Source: JBGSMF01 sp964651475
Lineage (GTDB): Bacteria > Chloroflexota > Anaerolineae > Fen-1058
Assembly: GCA_964651475.1 (NCBI GenBank)
Contig: CAZYXV010000008.1
Span: 1 to 64,000, forward strand
Direction: 5' to 3'
Length of the DNA stretch: 64,000 nt
The stretch's first letter is position 1, and each line of letters opens with the position of its first letter. The notes beneath the pieces were generated by a model. The model was not told the origin of the DNA and ran no database searches. It saw only the letters and a program-made list of their open reading frames with translations. Shown piece by piece: positions 52,001 to 60,517 of the stretch. Made by a program: the position numbers and the translations under genes.

Positions 52001-52894
52001 ATGAGCGATTTGCAAGACGCTGTAGCCCGCCCCAAGCGCCGCCCCGAGTGGCTCAAGGTCCGCGCGCCGACAGGCGAAACGTATCATTGGCTCAAGGAGC
52101 TAATGCGCAGCAAAGAATTGCATACGGTGTGCGAAGAGGCGCACTGCCCCAATATCGGCAACTGTTGGGGGCGAGGGACGGCGACCTTTTTATTGTTGGG
52201 CGATATCTGCACGCGCAGTTGTCGCTTTTGCAACGTCAAGACTGGCAAACCCCACCCGCTCGATTGGGACGAGCCGGCGCGCGTGGCCGCGGCGGTCAAG
52301 GCGATGAATTTGCGCCACGTCGTCCTCACCTCCGTCAATCGCGACGAGCGCGCCGATGGCGGCGCGCCAATCTTTGCGGATACCATACGCCAGATTCGGC
52401 TGGCGCAGCCCGGCTGCACTATCGAAACGCTAATTCCCGATTTCAAAGGCAATTTGGAGGCGCTTGAGGTGGTGATGGCAGCGCGCCCTGATATCCTCAA
52501 CCATAACGTCGAAACGGTGCCGCGCCTGTTCAAGGCTGTTCAGCCCCAAGATCGGTACGAATGGGCCATAACCACCTTGCGCAATGCCAGGCGGCTCGCG
52601 CCGGAGGGCATTACCAAATCGGGCCTCATGGTGGGACTGGGCGAGACCTTTGACGAAGTTGTTGGAACCATGCGCGACTTGCGGGAGGTAGAAGTAGACA
52701 TTCTCACCATCGGGCAGTACCTTCAGCCGACCAAAGAACACTGGCCGATTGATCGTTATTACACGCCGGATGAATTCGCAGACCTCAAGCGCATCGGGTT
52801 AGAGATGGGGTTCCGCTGGGTCGAGTCGGCGCCGCTGGTGCGGTCGAGCTACAACGCAGACGTGCAGGCAAGCAGCGTGAAACACGATGCGTAA
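52001..52894 (+). CDS. lipA: lipoyl synthase
   Basis: A 297-residue radical SAM enzyme that inserts two sulfurs into octanoyl groups on lipoyl domains. Both cluster motifs are present: the auxiliary CEEAHCPNIGNCW (C-x4-C-x5-C) and the radical SAM C-TRS-C-RF-C. The C-terminal serine that binds the auxiliary cluster is in VRSSY. AGGAG precedes the ATG. It is first in a plus-strand run of closely spaced genes. No lipB is seen nearby. Confidence 0.96.
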   Translation: MSDLQDAVARPKRRPEWLKVRAPTGETYHWLKELMRSKELHTVCEEAHCPNIGNCWGRGTATFLLLGDICTRSCRFCNVKTGKPHPLDWDEPARVAAAVKAMNLRHVVLTSVNRDERADGGAPIFADTIRQIRLAQPGCTIETLIPDFKGNLEALEVVMAARPDILNHNVETVPRLFKAVQPQDRYEWAITTLRNARRLAPEGITKSGLMVGLGETFDEVVGTMRDLREVEVDILTIGQYLQPTKEHWPIDRYYTPDEFADLKRIGLEMGFRWVESAPLVRSSYNADVQASSVKHDA

Positions 52895-52926
52895 TACCAT
52901 GTCATACGCAGTACAGAATATGTAAA

Positions 52927-53241
52927 ATGGACCTGGCACAACTTACCCACGAAATGAATTGCTTTGTCGAGGCCAAGGGCTGGTATGCGCCCAACTCGCG
53001 CGCCCCACAGACGTCGCGCAATATCGCCGCTTCACTGTGCATCGAGGCAGCGGAAGTGTTGGAGCATTTTCAGTGGCGCGAAGAGACGCGCGACCGCCCG
53101 GCGCTGGCGGGGGAGCTGGCCGATGTGGCTTTGTACTTGCTCCAACTGGCATGGCTGAACCAAATTGATCTTGAGCAAGCGATTCTGGACAAGCTGGCTG
53201 TGAATTACCAGCGCACGTGGCCCGAAGACGCCCACGAGTGA
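52927..53241 (+). CDS. MazG-like nucleotide pyrophosphohydrolase
   Basis: A 104-residue all-helical protein. The metal-binding pattern is seen in SLCIEAAEVLEHFQW (E-x-x-E type) and ELADVALYLLQLAW (ExxD). Such enzymes cut nucleoside triphosphates to monophosphates and clean the nucleotide pool. It lies 32 bases after lipA and three bases before the phosphoesterase gene. Confidence 0.87.
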   Translation: MDLAQLTHEMNCFVEAKGWYAPNSRAPQTSRNIAASLCIEAAEVLEHFQWREETRDRPALAGELADVALYLLQLAWLNQIDLEQAILDKLAVNYQRTWPEDAHE

Positions 53242-53244
53242 TTC

Positions 53245-53871
53245 ATGCGAGTATTGGCTGTTAGCGACCAGGTGACTGACTCTCTATATACCACTCTAGT
53301 CCGCGAGTGGTTGGGGCCAATTGATTTGATTTTGGGCTGCGGTGATTTGCCTTATTGGTACCTGGAATTTTTACTGACCGTACTGGACGCCCCGTTGTAT
53401 TACGTGCACGGCAATCACGATCCTTTGGTCGAATACACAGCCCAGGGCGGCGTCAAAACGCACCCCGAAGGGAGCGTGAACATTGATCGAAAAACAGTCA
53501 CGCACAAGGGGTTGATTATTGGCGGGCTGGAAGGGTGCGTATGTTACCGGCCTGACGCGCGCTACCAATATACCCAAGACGAGATGCGATGGCGCGTTGG
53601 CGCGTTACTGCCTCAACTGGTCTTGAATCGCATCCGTCATGGGCGCTGGTTAGATGTGCTGATTACGCACGCGCCGCCAGCCAACATTCACGTTGGCCCG
53701 GATCAGGTGCACACCGGCTTTCAAGTCTACCTGGACGTGATGAAATACTTCAAGCCGCGCTACCTGCTGCACGGCCACGTGCACGCCAACCGGAATCAAG
53801 TCCGTGAAACGCTCTATCTGGACACCCACGTCATCAATGTACACCCTTACTGCGTGATCGAGGTCATTTGA
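53245..53871 (+). CDS. calcineurin-like metallophosphoesterase
   Basis: A 208-residue protein. Metal ligands: D7 region (VLAVSDQV), GCGDLPYWY, YYVHGNHDP, LITHAPP and LHGHVHANRN. The motif order matches class III phosphodiesterases of the calcineurin-like group. Note that the first motif reads SDQV in place of the usual DxH, so one metal ligand may differ. Substrate unknown. It is separated by three bases from each neighbour. Confidence 0.87.
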   Translation: MRVLAVSDQVTDSLYTTLVREWLGPIDLILGCGDLPYWYLEFLLTVLDAPLYYVHGNHDPLVEYTAQGGVKTHPEGSVNIDRKTVTHKGLIIGGLEGCVCYRPDARYQYTQDEMRWRVGALLPQLVLNRIRHGRWLDVLITHAPPANIHVGPDQVHTGFQVYLDVMKYFKPRYLLHGHVHANRNQVRETLYLDTHVINVHPYCVIEVI

Positions 53872-53874
53872 AGT

Positions 53875-54810
53875 ATGGATCTAGATTTGCAACGCGCTCA
53901 CGACACCGATTTCGACCGGGCGCGCGCCAGAGCGCTGTTCAACGCCGTCCTGGATCGGTTGTGGGGGCGACATCACAACTTGCTCTCTTTTAACCAGGTG
54001 GCCGATAAATTACACATCGGCGGGTCCGTCTACCGCGGCGTGCAGCCTGTGCCGATCAAAAACATTATTGGCAGTGTAAGCCGTTATCGAGATTTTGACG
54101 CGGCATTTCTGCCCACGCAGGATCGCACCGCCTGGCGTTGGAAATCTATTAACCGTGCCTTTTACGACGAAGTAGACTTGCCGCCGGTCAAGCTATACCA
54201 GGTTGGCGAAGCCTATTTTATCCTGGATGGCAACCATCGCGTCTCGGTGGCGCGCGAACACAATGTCGAGTTTATAGATGCGGAGGTCATTGAATGCCGG
54301 GCGCGCGTGCCCGTAAAGGCCGACCTGGCCGCCGATAACCTGGAAATCTTGAGAGAGTATGCGGATTTTCTGGAACGCACTCGCCTGGATCAGTTGCAGC
54401 CCGACCTCAACATCCAGTTCACCATCGCCGGCGGTTATACCGCTTTACTGGAACACATTGCGGTCCACCGCTATTATATGGGTCTGGAATATCAGCGCGA
54501 TATTCCAGAAGATGAAGCCGTCTCGCATTGGTACACCGCCGTGTATTTGCCGCTCGTGCAACTGATCCGCGAGCAAAACGTGCTGGTCGATTTTCCGGCG
54601 CGCACCGAGTCGGACCTGTACTTGTGGATCATGGATCATTTGCATTACCTCCGCGAGACGATGGGGGAGCAAATAAGCGCGACCCAGGCCGCCCAAGAAT
54701 TCGTGCAAGCGTACAGCGAGCAACCTGTGCGCAAGCTGGTGCGCAGTGTGAAAAAGGCACTAGATGCTATTGGCGAGACCATCGCCGCGCCGGAAGACAC
54801 GCAGCAGTGA
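53875..54810 (+). CDS. ParB-like/DUF4032-type protein
   Basis: A 311-residue protein. Its centre has a ParB/sulfiredoxin-like motif (AYFILDGNHRVSVAREHNVE near residue 115) after VPIKNIIGSVSRYRDFD. The C-terminal half (AVHRYYMGLEYQRDI, HWYTAVYLPLVQLIRE, DLYLWIMDHLHYLRE) resembles DUF4032. The motif in ParB is a CTP/ATP site; what the present protein does is not known. It begins three bases after the phosphoesterase gene. Confidence 0.75.
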   Translation: MDLDLQRAHDTDFDRARARALFNAVLDRLWGRHHNLLSFNQVADKLHIGGSVYRGVQPVPIKNIIGSVSRYRDFDAAFLPTQDRTAWRWKSINRAFYDEVDLPPVKLYQVGEAYFILDGNHRVSVAREHNVEFIDAEVIECRARVPVKADLAADNLEILREYADFLERTRLDQLQPDLNIQFTIAGGYTALLEHIAVHRYYMGLEYQRDIPEDEAVSHWYTAVYLPLVQLIREQNVLVDFPARTESDLYLWIMDHLHYLRETMGEQISATQAAQEFVQAYSEQPVRKLVRSVKKALDAIGETIAAPEDTQQ

Positions 54811-54837
54811 ATCAATAGCGCCAGGCATTTTATCCAG

Positions 54838-57600
54838 ATGGCCAAGAATAAGTATAAACTTATGCCCAAGGCTGACACACTCATCCGCACCAAGTTGCGC
54901 CTGCCCTTCACCCGGCCGGAGATAGTCCCCCGGCCCCGACTGGATGCACGAATCGCAGAGGGGCTGCGCGGTTCGCTCACCCTGATCACCGCTCCCGCCG
55001 GTTTTGGCAAAACCACCCTGGTCGCCTCGTGCGTTGCCAGGTGTGGAATGCCCGCGGCCTGGCTTTCGCTGGATAAGGACGACAACCAGGCCGGACGCTT
55101 CCTGAGCTATCTGGTCGCCGCCTTGCACGAGGCTGACCCTGCGAGGGGGATTGAGGCCGCGCAACTGGCCGCGTCACAGCAAGCGCCGCCGGAAGCGATT
55201 CTGACCAGCCTCGTCAACGACCTGGATGCTGCCGGCGCAGAGGTGGCTCTGGTGCTGGATGACTATCAATTCATCAGCAGCCAGGCCGTCCACGAGAGTG
55301 TAGCCTTTCTGCTCGATCACTGCCCCCAGACATTCCACCTGGCGATCGCCACTCGTTCGGATCCTCCGCTGCCCTTATCCCGTCTGCGCGCGCGCGGCCA
55401 GACGGTCGAACTCCGCGCCGCCGATCTCGGCTTTACCCGGCCCGAGGCGGCGCAGTTTCTGAACAACGTCATGGACCTTCACCTGGACGCGGAATCGGTC
55501 GCGCTGCTCGCAGAACGTACGGAAGGTTGGATTGCCGGCTTGCAGATGGCGGCGATTGCGCTGCAATCGCACCTTTCCATGCGCGGGCGGGAGGATACGG
55601 ACAGCTTTATCCGGGAATTCGCGGGCACCCATCGCTTCATCATGGACTATTTGCTGGAAGAGGTGCTGGCGCGCGAGCCGGAAGAAGTGCAGACTTTTCT
55701 GCTCCAGACGGCGATTCTTACCCGGCTCAGCGGGCCGCTGTGTGATGTGGTGACCGGCGCTTCGGGCGGTCAGGAGATGCTCGAGGCGCTGGAGCGGCGC
55801 AACCTCTTTGTCGTGCCTCTGGACAACGAGCGGCGCTGGTATCGCTATCATCACCTCTTTGCCGACCTGCTGCAAACCAGGCTGTACCGCTCGGGAGGCG
55901 GGCGTATTGCACAGTTGCTGGCGCGCGCTGCCGAGTGGTGCGAGCGGGACGGGCAGATCGCCGACGCGGTGAGCTATGCCCTCGCCGCCCAGGACTATCG
56001 GCGGGCCTCCGATCTGGTGGCGAGATATTGGCACGTTTTGGCGAAAAATGGCGAAATCGAAACCGTGTGGTCCTGGCTGGATGCCCTGCCGGAGGACGAG
56101 ATCAGGCGTAGCGCGCCGCTTGGTGTCGCCTATTGCTGGGCGCTCTGGTTCAAAGGGCAAATCGGCGCGATTGAGGCGCACCTGGTGGAGGCGGAGAACG
56201 CACTGAACGAACAGGGTGTGGCTGGCAGAGTCGGCGCAGATGACGTGGCCTATACCGAGTTGTCCGTACAGCTCGCCGTTCTGCGCTCGATCGTTGCCCG
56301 TTATGGCCACGATTTTGAGGCCGCCGTTGCGCACGCCGAGCGCGCTCTCTCGCTGCTGCCCCAAGATTTGCCGCCCCACGCCGATGTGCAGCCGCGCGCG
56401 TTGATTTTTTTTGCGCTGGCGTCCGCCTACGACGGCGCGGGCAACCTCGAGCAAGCCGTCCGTGCCTACGCCGAACACATTCGCCTGAGTCACGTCAGCG
56501 CAAGCGCCACCGGAATCGGCGTCACTATCCGGCTGGTTGGAGCGCTGCGCCTGCTGGGACGTCTGCGAGAGGCGGACGCGGCTTGTCGCGATGCTTTGGT
56601 GTATGTGCAGGCGCAGGGAATGTCCCGCCTGCCAGCGGCCGGTATCTTGCACGTGGCGATGAGCGAAGTGTTGGTGGAGCAGAACGATCTGGAGGCTGCA
56701 GACGCACACCTTTCACAGGGCTTTGAGCTGGGCAAGTGGAGCGGGCGTCTCGATGCGGTGAGGAATGCCGCCTATGCACTGTCACGCCTGAGGCTGGCGC
56801 GGCGCGATCTAGTTGGGGCGCTTGTGGCCATCCAGGAAGCGGAATCGGCGCTGGGCGAACCGCCATCTCCTTTGGCAAAGGCCGAGCTGCTCGCGCTCGA
56901 GGCCGGGGTATTGGTCCGGCGGGGTGACCTGCGTAAGGCTGCGCGCTGCGTTGAGGAGGCGGCCCGCCTGGCTGGCTGGGATCGCGGGCTGACCGGAGAG
57001 ATGGTGGCCCTTGCCGCATCCAGAGTGTCAGTCGCGCAGCACGACCCCAACAAAGCCATGGCCCGGTTGGCGCAGTCCATCGCCGTCGCAGAGGATCGTG
57101 GATGGATGGGCGCAGCGCTCGAGCTGCGCATCCTCCGCAGCCTGGCGCTGTCACGGCACGGCAAGACGCGAGAAGCGGAGGCAGACCTGGAACGCGCGAT
57201 TGCCATAGCAGAACCTGAGGGCTACGTGCGGGTCTTTCTCGACGAGGGCGAGCCAATGCGGACGCTGCTCACTCAATGGCTGGCCCGTGCTGGCCCCGGC
57301 CCTCTGCAAGACCATGCCTCCCACTTGCTTGCCCAATTTGATGCAGAATTGCAAACGCTTGCGGCACCGCAAGTGCGAGTCTCTCCGGCGAGCACGGCTC
57401 TGATCGAGCCATTGAGCGAGCGCGAGCTGGAGATACTCCACCTTATTGCCATGGGCAAGACCAACAAGACCATCGCCCAACATCTCTTTATCGCGCCGGG
57501 TACTGTCAAGGCCCACACTGCCAGCATCTATCGCAAGCTCGACGTCGCCAACCGGACCGAAGCGGTGGCGCGCGCCCGGCAACTCGGTCTTCTCTCCTAG
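54838..57600 (+). CDS. MalT-type LuxR-family regulator
   Basis: A 920-residue transcription factor. An ATPase domain at about 20-290 has Walker A APAGFGKTTL (near 55) and LVLDDYQFI. A winged-helix/TPR-like solenoid fills 300-840, and a LuxR helix-turn-helix is at 857-917 (LSERELEILHLIAMGKTNKT, GTVKAHTASIYRKLD). In MalT a sugar and ATP trigger self-assembly and activation; the ligand here is unknown. Start at 54838 is the first ATG after the neighbouring gene; no strong ribosome binding site. Confidence 0.9.
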   Translation: MAKNKYKLMPKADTLIRTKLRLPFTRPEIVPRPRLDARIAEGLRGSLTLITAPAGFGKTTLVASCVARCGMPAAWLSLDKDDNQAGRFLSYLVAALHEADPARGIEAAQLAASQQAPPEAILTSLVNDLDAAGAEVALVLDDYQFISSQAVHESVAFLLDHCPQTFHLAIATRSDPPLPLSRLRARGQTVELRAADLGFTRPEAAQFLNNVMDLHLDAESVALLAERTEGWIAGLQMAAIALQSHLSMRGREDTDSFIREFAGTHRFIMDYLLEEVLAREPEEVQTFLLQTAILTRLSGPLCDVVTGASGGQEMLEALERRNLFVVPLDNERRWYRYHHLFADLLQTRLYRSGGGRIAQLLARAAEWCERDGQIADAVSYALAAQDYRRASDLVARYWHVLAKNGEIETVWSWLDALPEDEIRRSAPLGVAYCWALWFKGQIGAIEAHLVEAENALNEQGVAGRVGADDVAYTELSVQLAVLRSIVARYGHDFEAAVAHAERALSLLPQDLPPHADVQPRALIFFALASAYDGAGNLEQAVRAYAEHIRLSHVSASATGIGVTIRLVGALRLLGRLREADAACRDALVYVQAQGMSRLPAAGILHVAMSEVLVEQNDLEAADAHLSQGFELGKWSGRLDAVRNAAYALSRLRLARRDLVGALVAIQEAESALGEPPSPLAKAELLALEAGVLVRRGDLRKAARCVEEAARLAGWDRGLTGEMVALAASRVSVAQHDPNKAMARLAQSIAVAEDRGWMGAALELRILRSLALSRHGKTREAEADLERAIAIAEPEGYVRVFLDEGEPMRTLLTQWLARAGPGPLQDHASHLLAQFDAELQTLAAPQVRVSPASTALIEPLSERELEILHLIAMGKTNKTIAQHLFIAPGTVKAHTASIYRKLDVANRTEAVARARQLGLLS

Positions 57601-57695
57601 ACCCCACAAATAAACCCTCAAATATTTCCTTTGGCAGATGCGGTCATCCTTCCCGTGCGCTACACTGTAGCCAGGATCAATGAAGGAGGATTGCT

Positions 57696-58022
57696 ATGCC
57701 GGAATATTACGAGATCAAAATCAAAGGCCACCTGGACCTGCGCTGGTCGGATTGGTTTGCGGGCTTGGCGTTGACGCACCTGGAAGGCAATGTGACGTTG
57801 CTATCCGGCCCGCTGCCCGATCAGGCTGCACTCCACGGGCTGCTTGAGCGCATCCACGATCTCAATTTGACCTTGGTCTCAGTTACCTGCGGTGGTCTAC
57901 TTACCCCCAACGAAGGAATCTCTCATCAGAAAGGAGAACACTATCTGGTGACCGTTAAAACTTTTAGGCTCTTTGGTACTTGGCGTGGAAAGCATTCTGG
58001 ATTCCCGAACTTGTTCGGGTAA
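57696..58022 (+). CDS. small hypothetical protein with replaced C-terminus
   Basis: A 108-residue protein beginning MPEYYEIKIKGHLDLRWSDW, then LEGNVTLLSGPLPDQAALHG and LLERIHDLNLTLVSV. I recall the first 70 or so residues as a common short Chloroflexota protein that ends near this point. The rest (CGGLLTPNEGISHQKGEHYL...) looks like read-through into repeat-type DNA, where inverted CCCGAACTTGTTCGGG and CCCCAACAAGTTGGGG words follow. GGAGG precedes the ATG. Function unknown. Confidence 0.65.
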   Translation: MPEYYEIKIKGHLDLRWSDWFAGLALTHLEGNVTLLSGPLPDQAALHGLLERIHDLNLTLVSVTCGGLLTPNEGISHQKGEHYLVTVKTFRLFGTWRGKHSGFPNLFG

Positions 58023-58061
58023 AGCGCCATTTTGCCCCAACAAGTTGGGGGCTCGCGCTCC

Positions 58062-58740
58062 GACCACGGGAACTTGCAAAGCTCATCGGCCATGGCGAAA
58101 CAGAACGGCTTGGCGGTGGGGCACCAGTACTGGTTCGCTATTCCCTTCGCCGCACCCAATACACCTATCCCGCACGGTTCGCTCCCATCCGGCCAGCTCA
58201 TTTCCAGCTCTGAAGATATGGCCCACTACATAATCACACTGCTGAACGAGGGCCGCTGGCGATCAGCCTAAGCCAACCCCCGTGGTCAGCGTGACACCAT
58301 GGATGCTGCGTGGACTGCTGCTCATCCCAACTCTCCTAATTGTCGACGTCGTCGCCACGCTGCGGCTGTTGCGCCGCTGGCGCCTCGATCCTGAAAGCCG
58401 CCCAAGTGGTGGACGCAAGTGAGGGCTTTATACCCTGCTCCCATTGCATTGGTGTCAACTTAAGGCAGCCTGAGCCTGTCGAAGGCTGCTCCGCAAGCAC
58501 GGTTCGACGGCTCGACTGAGCTCGCCGAAGTCAAGCTCACCGTGCTTAAGTTGACGCTAATGCTCCCATTGATCCCAAACCTGTTGGTAGCCCTCAGCCT
58601 GACCCCTATGTTGGGCCAAACGCGCGACTATCTGATGCCTACATGCCCGACTATTCGTGGATCGCCATCACCTGTGGCAGCTTTGCCAGGATATGGAGTT
58701 TCCTGCGCACCGGGTTGGTCCTCAGAACAAGTCCGCGGCG
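58062..58740 (+). pseudogene. decayed serine hydrolase (class C beta-lactamase-like) with membrane tail
   Basis: Remnant of the C-terminal part of a beta-lactamase-like serine hydrolase. One frame gives LAVGHQYWFAIPFAAPNTPI and SGQLISSSEDMAHYIITLLN; next comes the membrane tail (GLLLIPTLLIVDVVATLRLL), interrupted at 58446-58563 by an inverted-repeat element; it resumes as LPLIPNLLVALSLTPMLG. After DYLM the frame changes and continues as YMPDYSWIAITCGSFARIWS and FLRTGLVLR. Stop codons and shifts leave no full gene, and the catalytic N-terminal part is missing. Confidence 0.8.
58446..58563. mobile_element. 118-bp inverted-repeat element inside the serine hydrolase remnant
   Basis: Terminal arms of 19 bp, GCATTGGTGTCAACTTAAG (58446-58464) and CTTAAGTTGACGCTAATGC (58545-58563), pair with two mismatches. 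The centre has GAGCCTGTCGAAGG and ACGGTTCGAC words of a common dispersed repeat. It carries no gene. Neighbouring coding sequence belongs to one protein on both sides. Confidence 0.75.
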
Positions 58741-58787
58741 TTCCTGACCGCCGCAGGGAAGCTCGGTGCCGAGCACTAAAAGTTCCC

Positions 58788-58846
58788 GAATTTCTCGTTT
58801 CCAAACTTGTTTTGGGCCTAACCCGGAGTTTGGGAACGAGAAATTC
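58788..58846. repeat. 59-bp palindromic repeat
   Basis: Arms of 20 bp, GAATTTCTCGTTTCCAAACT (58788-58807) and AGTTTGGGAACGAGAAATTC (58827-58846), with one mismatch and a 19-bp centre. Typical of short dispersed repeats in this genome type. Confidence 0.78.
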
Positions 58847-59123
58847 ACTCTTACCACTGGGCAGCGGCGAATGATATCGCCAGGATGGTTTCGGCGGCTT
58901 GTGGGCTTGAAGCCGCGAACCGGCGGTTTATTGTTCATGGCCAGAGGCAATTCGTATGCACGCGGCATTGAGGCGCCATTGCGCCGTATTCCACCCTGAC
59001 ATCAAGGAGGTATCAACCATGGATTTGGGCCCCGTCCAGTTGCGCCAACCCAGAGTGTGATGTACAATCCTGATGATGCAAAACACTGCTTGTTGATAGA
59101 CTCGGTAGATGCAGAATCTCGTT
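58847..59123. other. gap before the solute-binding protein gene, with a 13-codon open frame
   Basis: Mostly without features. At 59019-59060 a very short frame (MDLGPVQLRQPRV) follows a full AAGGAGG, eight bases from the ATG. It may be a leader peptide or the stump of a lost gene. A promoter-like sequence overlaps it. Confidence 0.4.
59040..59068 (+). promoter_or_regulatory. possible sigma70 promoter upstream of the solute-binding protein gene
   Basis: TTGCGC (59040-59045), 17-base spacer, TACAAT (59063-59068). Fair match only; it would give a leader of about 150 bases that includes the palindrome at 59125-59171. Confidence 0.4.
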
Positions 59124-59124
59124 C

Positions 59125-59171
59125 GTAGTAACCGCTTTAGCGGTTCTTTCGACGGCTAAAGCCGTTACTAC
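59125..59171. repeat. 47-bp palindromic repeat
   Basis: Arms GTAGTAACCGCTTTAG (59125-59140) and CTAAAGCCGTTACTAC (59156-59171), one mismatch, with a second hairpin inside the left part. This word pair is a well-known dispersed repeat type in Chloroflexota. Confidence 0.78.
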
Positions 59172-59228
59172 AAACCCAAAATTGGATCTACTGAGACTGT
59201 AAAACCAAAAAAGACAGGGGAAAGCGAA

Positions 59229-60503
59229 ATGTCCGGACAAAACAAATTATCACGACGCGAATTTCTAAAACTGACGGGAGGAGCGGCCTCCAGCGCAGTC
59301 CTGGCGGCCTGCACGCTGCAGGGCGCGCCGCCGGCAACACAACCAGCGCCCCAGAAAAAGACCCTGGCGCTGGCAATCCAGTCTTTTGCCCATGCCGCTG
59401 TGCGGCCGGTCCTGGATACCTGGACGGCCAAGACCGGGCATACTGTAGAGTTGGTAGATGGACCGGCCAACAGCACTGACATGATTGCCAAGTACTTGCC
59501 AGCCTTCCAGGCCAAAACCAGCCCCGTGGATGTGTTCAGCGATGGGGACGCTTCTGTGGGGCCTTTTTACAAAGCTGGCTTTATCGAACCCCTGGACGAC
59601 GTCATCCCGCAAGAGACCTGGGACGATTTCCCCAAAATCTTTAATCCTCAAATCGAGGCATTCCACAGTTACAAAGGCAAACGATACCGCGTGCCGCACG
59701 AGTTTGCGATAGGGTACCTGTGGTACCGCAAAGATTGGCTCGACCCAAAAGGAGCCAAGCCGCCCAAGACCTGGGATGAATTTGTCGCCACTGCCAAAAT
59801 CTATACCCAGGGCGACGTCAGTGGGACGATAGAGGGACTGGCTTCCGGTTTCTTGTTTTCGTATCTGGCCTATTTTACGGCCCAGGCTGGAGGCAATCTG
59901 TTTAGCTTTGACGAGCCAACGGCTACGGCTTTCCAATTTGTCTACGACCTGATATATACTCACAAGGTTCTGCCAGAAAGCGCCCTGGCTATAGACTATA
60001 CTGGCCAGAACGATGCCTATATGCAGGACCGCGTGGCGATGATGCGCCAATGGCCGTACTTTTGGGGAGTCGCGCGCGATAACAAGGATTGGTACGCTGA
60101 AGGCAAGGCCGAGATCGCCCTGCCGCCGGCCGGCGCGGCCGGCCCCAAGAGCTGGTGGGGCGGGTGGGGGTTTAGCGTTCCCAAATACGCTCCCAATAAA
60201 GAAGAGGCGCTGGACCTCATCCGATGGATCACGAGCAACGAGAACGCGCCTGTCCTGGCGCGCGGGCAAAGCTGGTTCATCATGCCGCGCAAATCTATCC
60301 TGACGGCGATGGGTGACGAAGGGCTGGTGCCATACATGAAGATGTATATTGAAAATAACGTGCCGGCTTCCAGGCCCTTTCACGAGAAACAGGCCGAAGC
60401 TGAGACTGTAGCTGATCAAATTGGCAGGTTGTTCCTGACCAGGCAGCTTTCGCTGTCGGAGGCGATGAAGCAAGGCAAAGAGCGAATCAAGGCCCTGGGT
60501 TAA
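59229..60503 (+). CDS. Tat-exported lipoprotein, ABC-type extracellular solute-binding protein (family 1)
   Basis: A 424-residue protein. Twin-arginine signal SRREFLKLTGGAAS with lipobox LAAC (C28): exported folded and lipid-anchored. The rest is a family 1 (sugar-type) binding protein (VDGPANSTDMIAKYLPAFQA, DVFSDGDASVGPFYKAGFIE, WYRKDWLDPKGAKPPKTWDE). No permease or ATPase gene follows; a sensor kinase starts 14 bases downstream. It may deliver a ligand to that sensor in place of a transporter. AGGGGA precedes the ATG. Confidence 0.88.
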   Translation: MSGQNKLSRREFLKLTGGAASSAVLAACTLQGAPPATQPAPQKKTLALAIQSFAHAAVRPVLDTWTAKTGHTVELVDGPANSTDMIAKYLPAFQAKTSPVDVFSDGDASVGPFYKAGFIEPLDDVIPQETWDDFPKIFNPQIEAFHSYKGKRYRVPHEFAIGYLWYRKDWLDPKGAKPPKTWDEFVATAKIYTQGDVSGTIEGLASGFLFSYLAYFTAQAGGNLFSFDEPTATAFQFVYDLIYTHKVLPESALAIDYTGQNDAYMQDRVAMMRQWPYFWGVARDNKDWYAEGKAEIALPPAGAAGPKSWWGGWGFSVPKYAPNKEEALDLIRWITSNENAPVLARGQSWFIMPRKSILTAMGDEGLVPYMKMYIENNVPASRPFHEKQAEAETVADQIGRLFLTRQLSLSEAMKQGKERIKALG

Positions 60504-60517
60504 CCGAGGAGAACCTC

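Noticed and set aside
55375..56709. A 444-codon open frame antisense to the MalT-type regulator
   Set aside because: No family features, no start signal, and full overlap with a well-supported gene.
59265..60473. A 402-codon open frame antisense to the solute-binding protein
   Set aside because: Shadow of a gene with clear Tat signal and family features.
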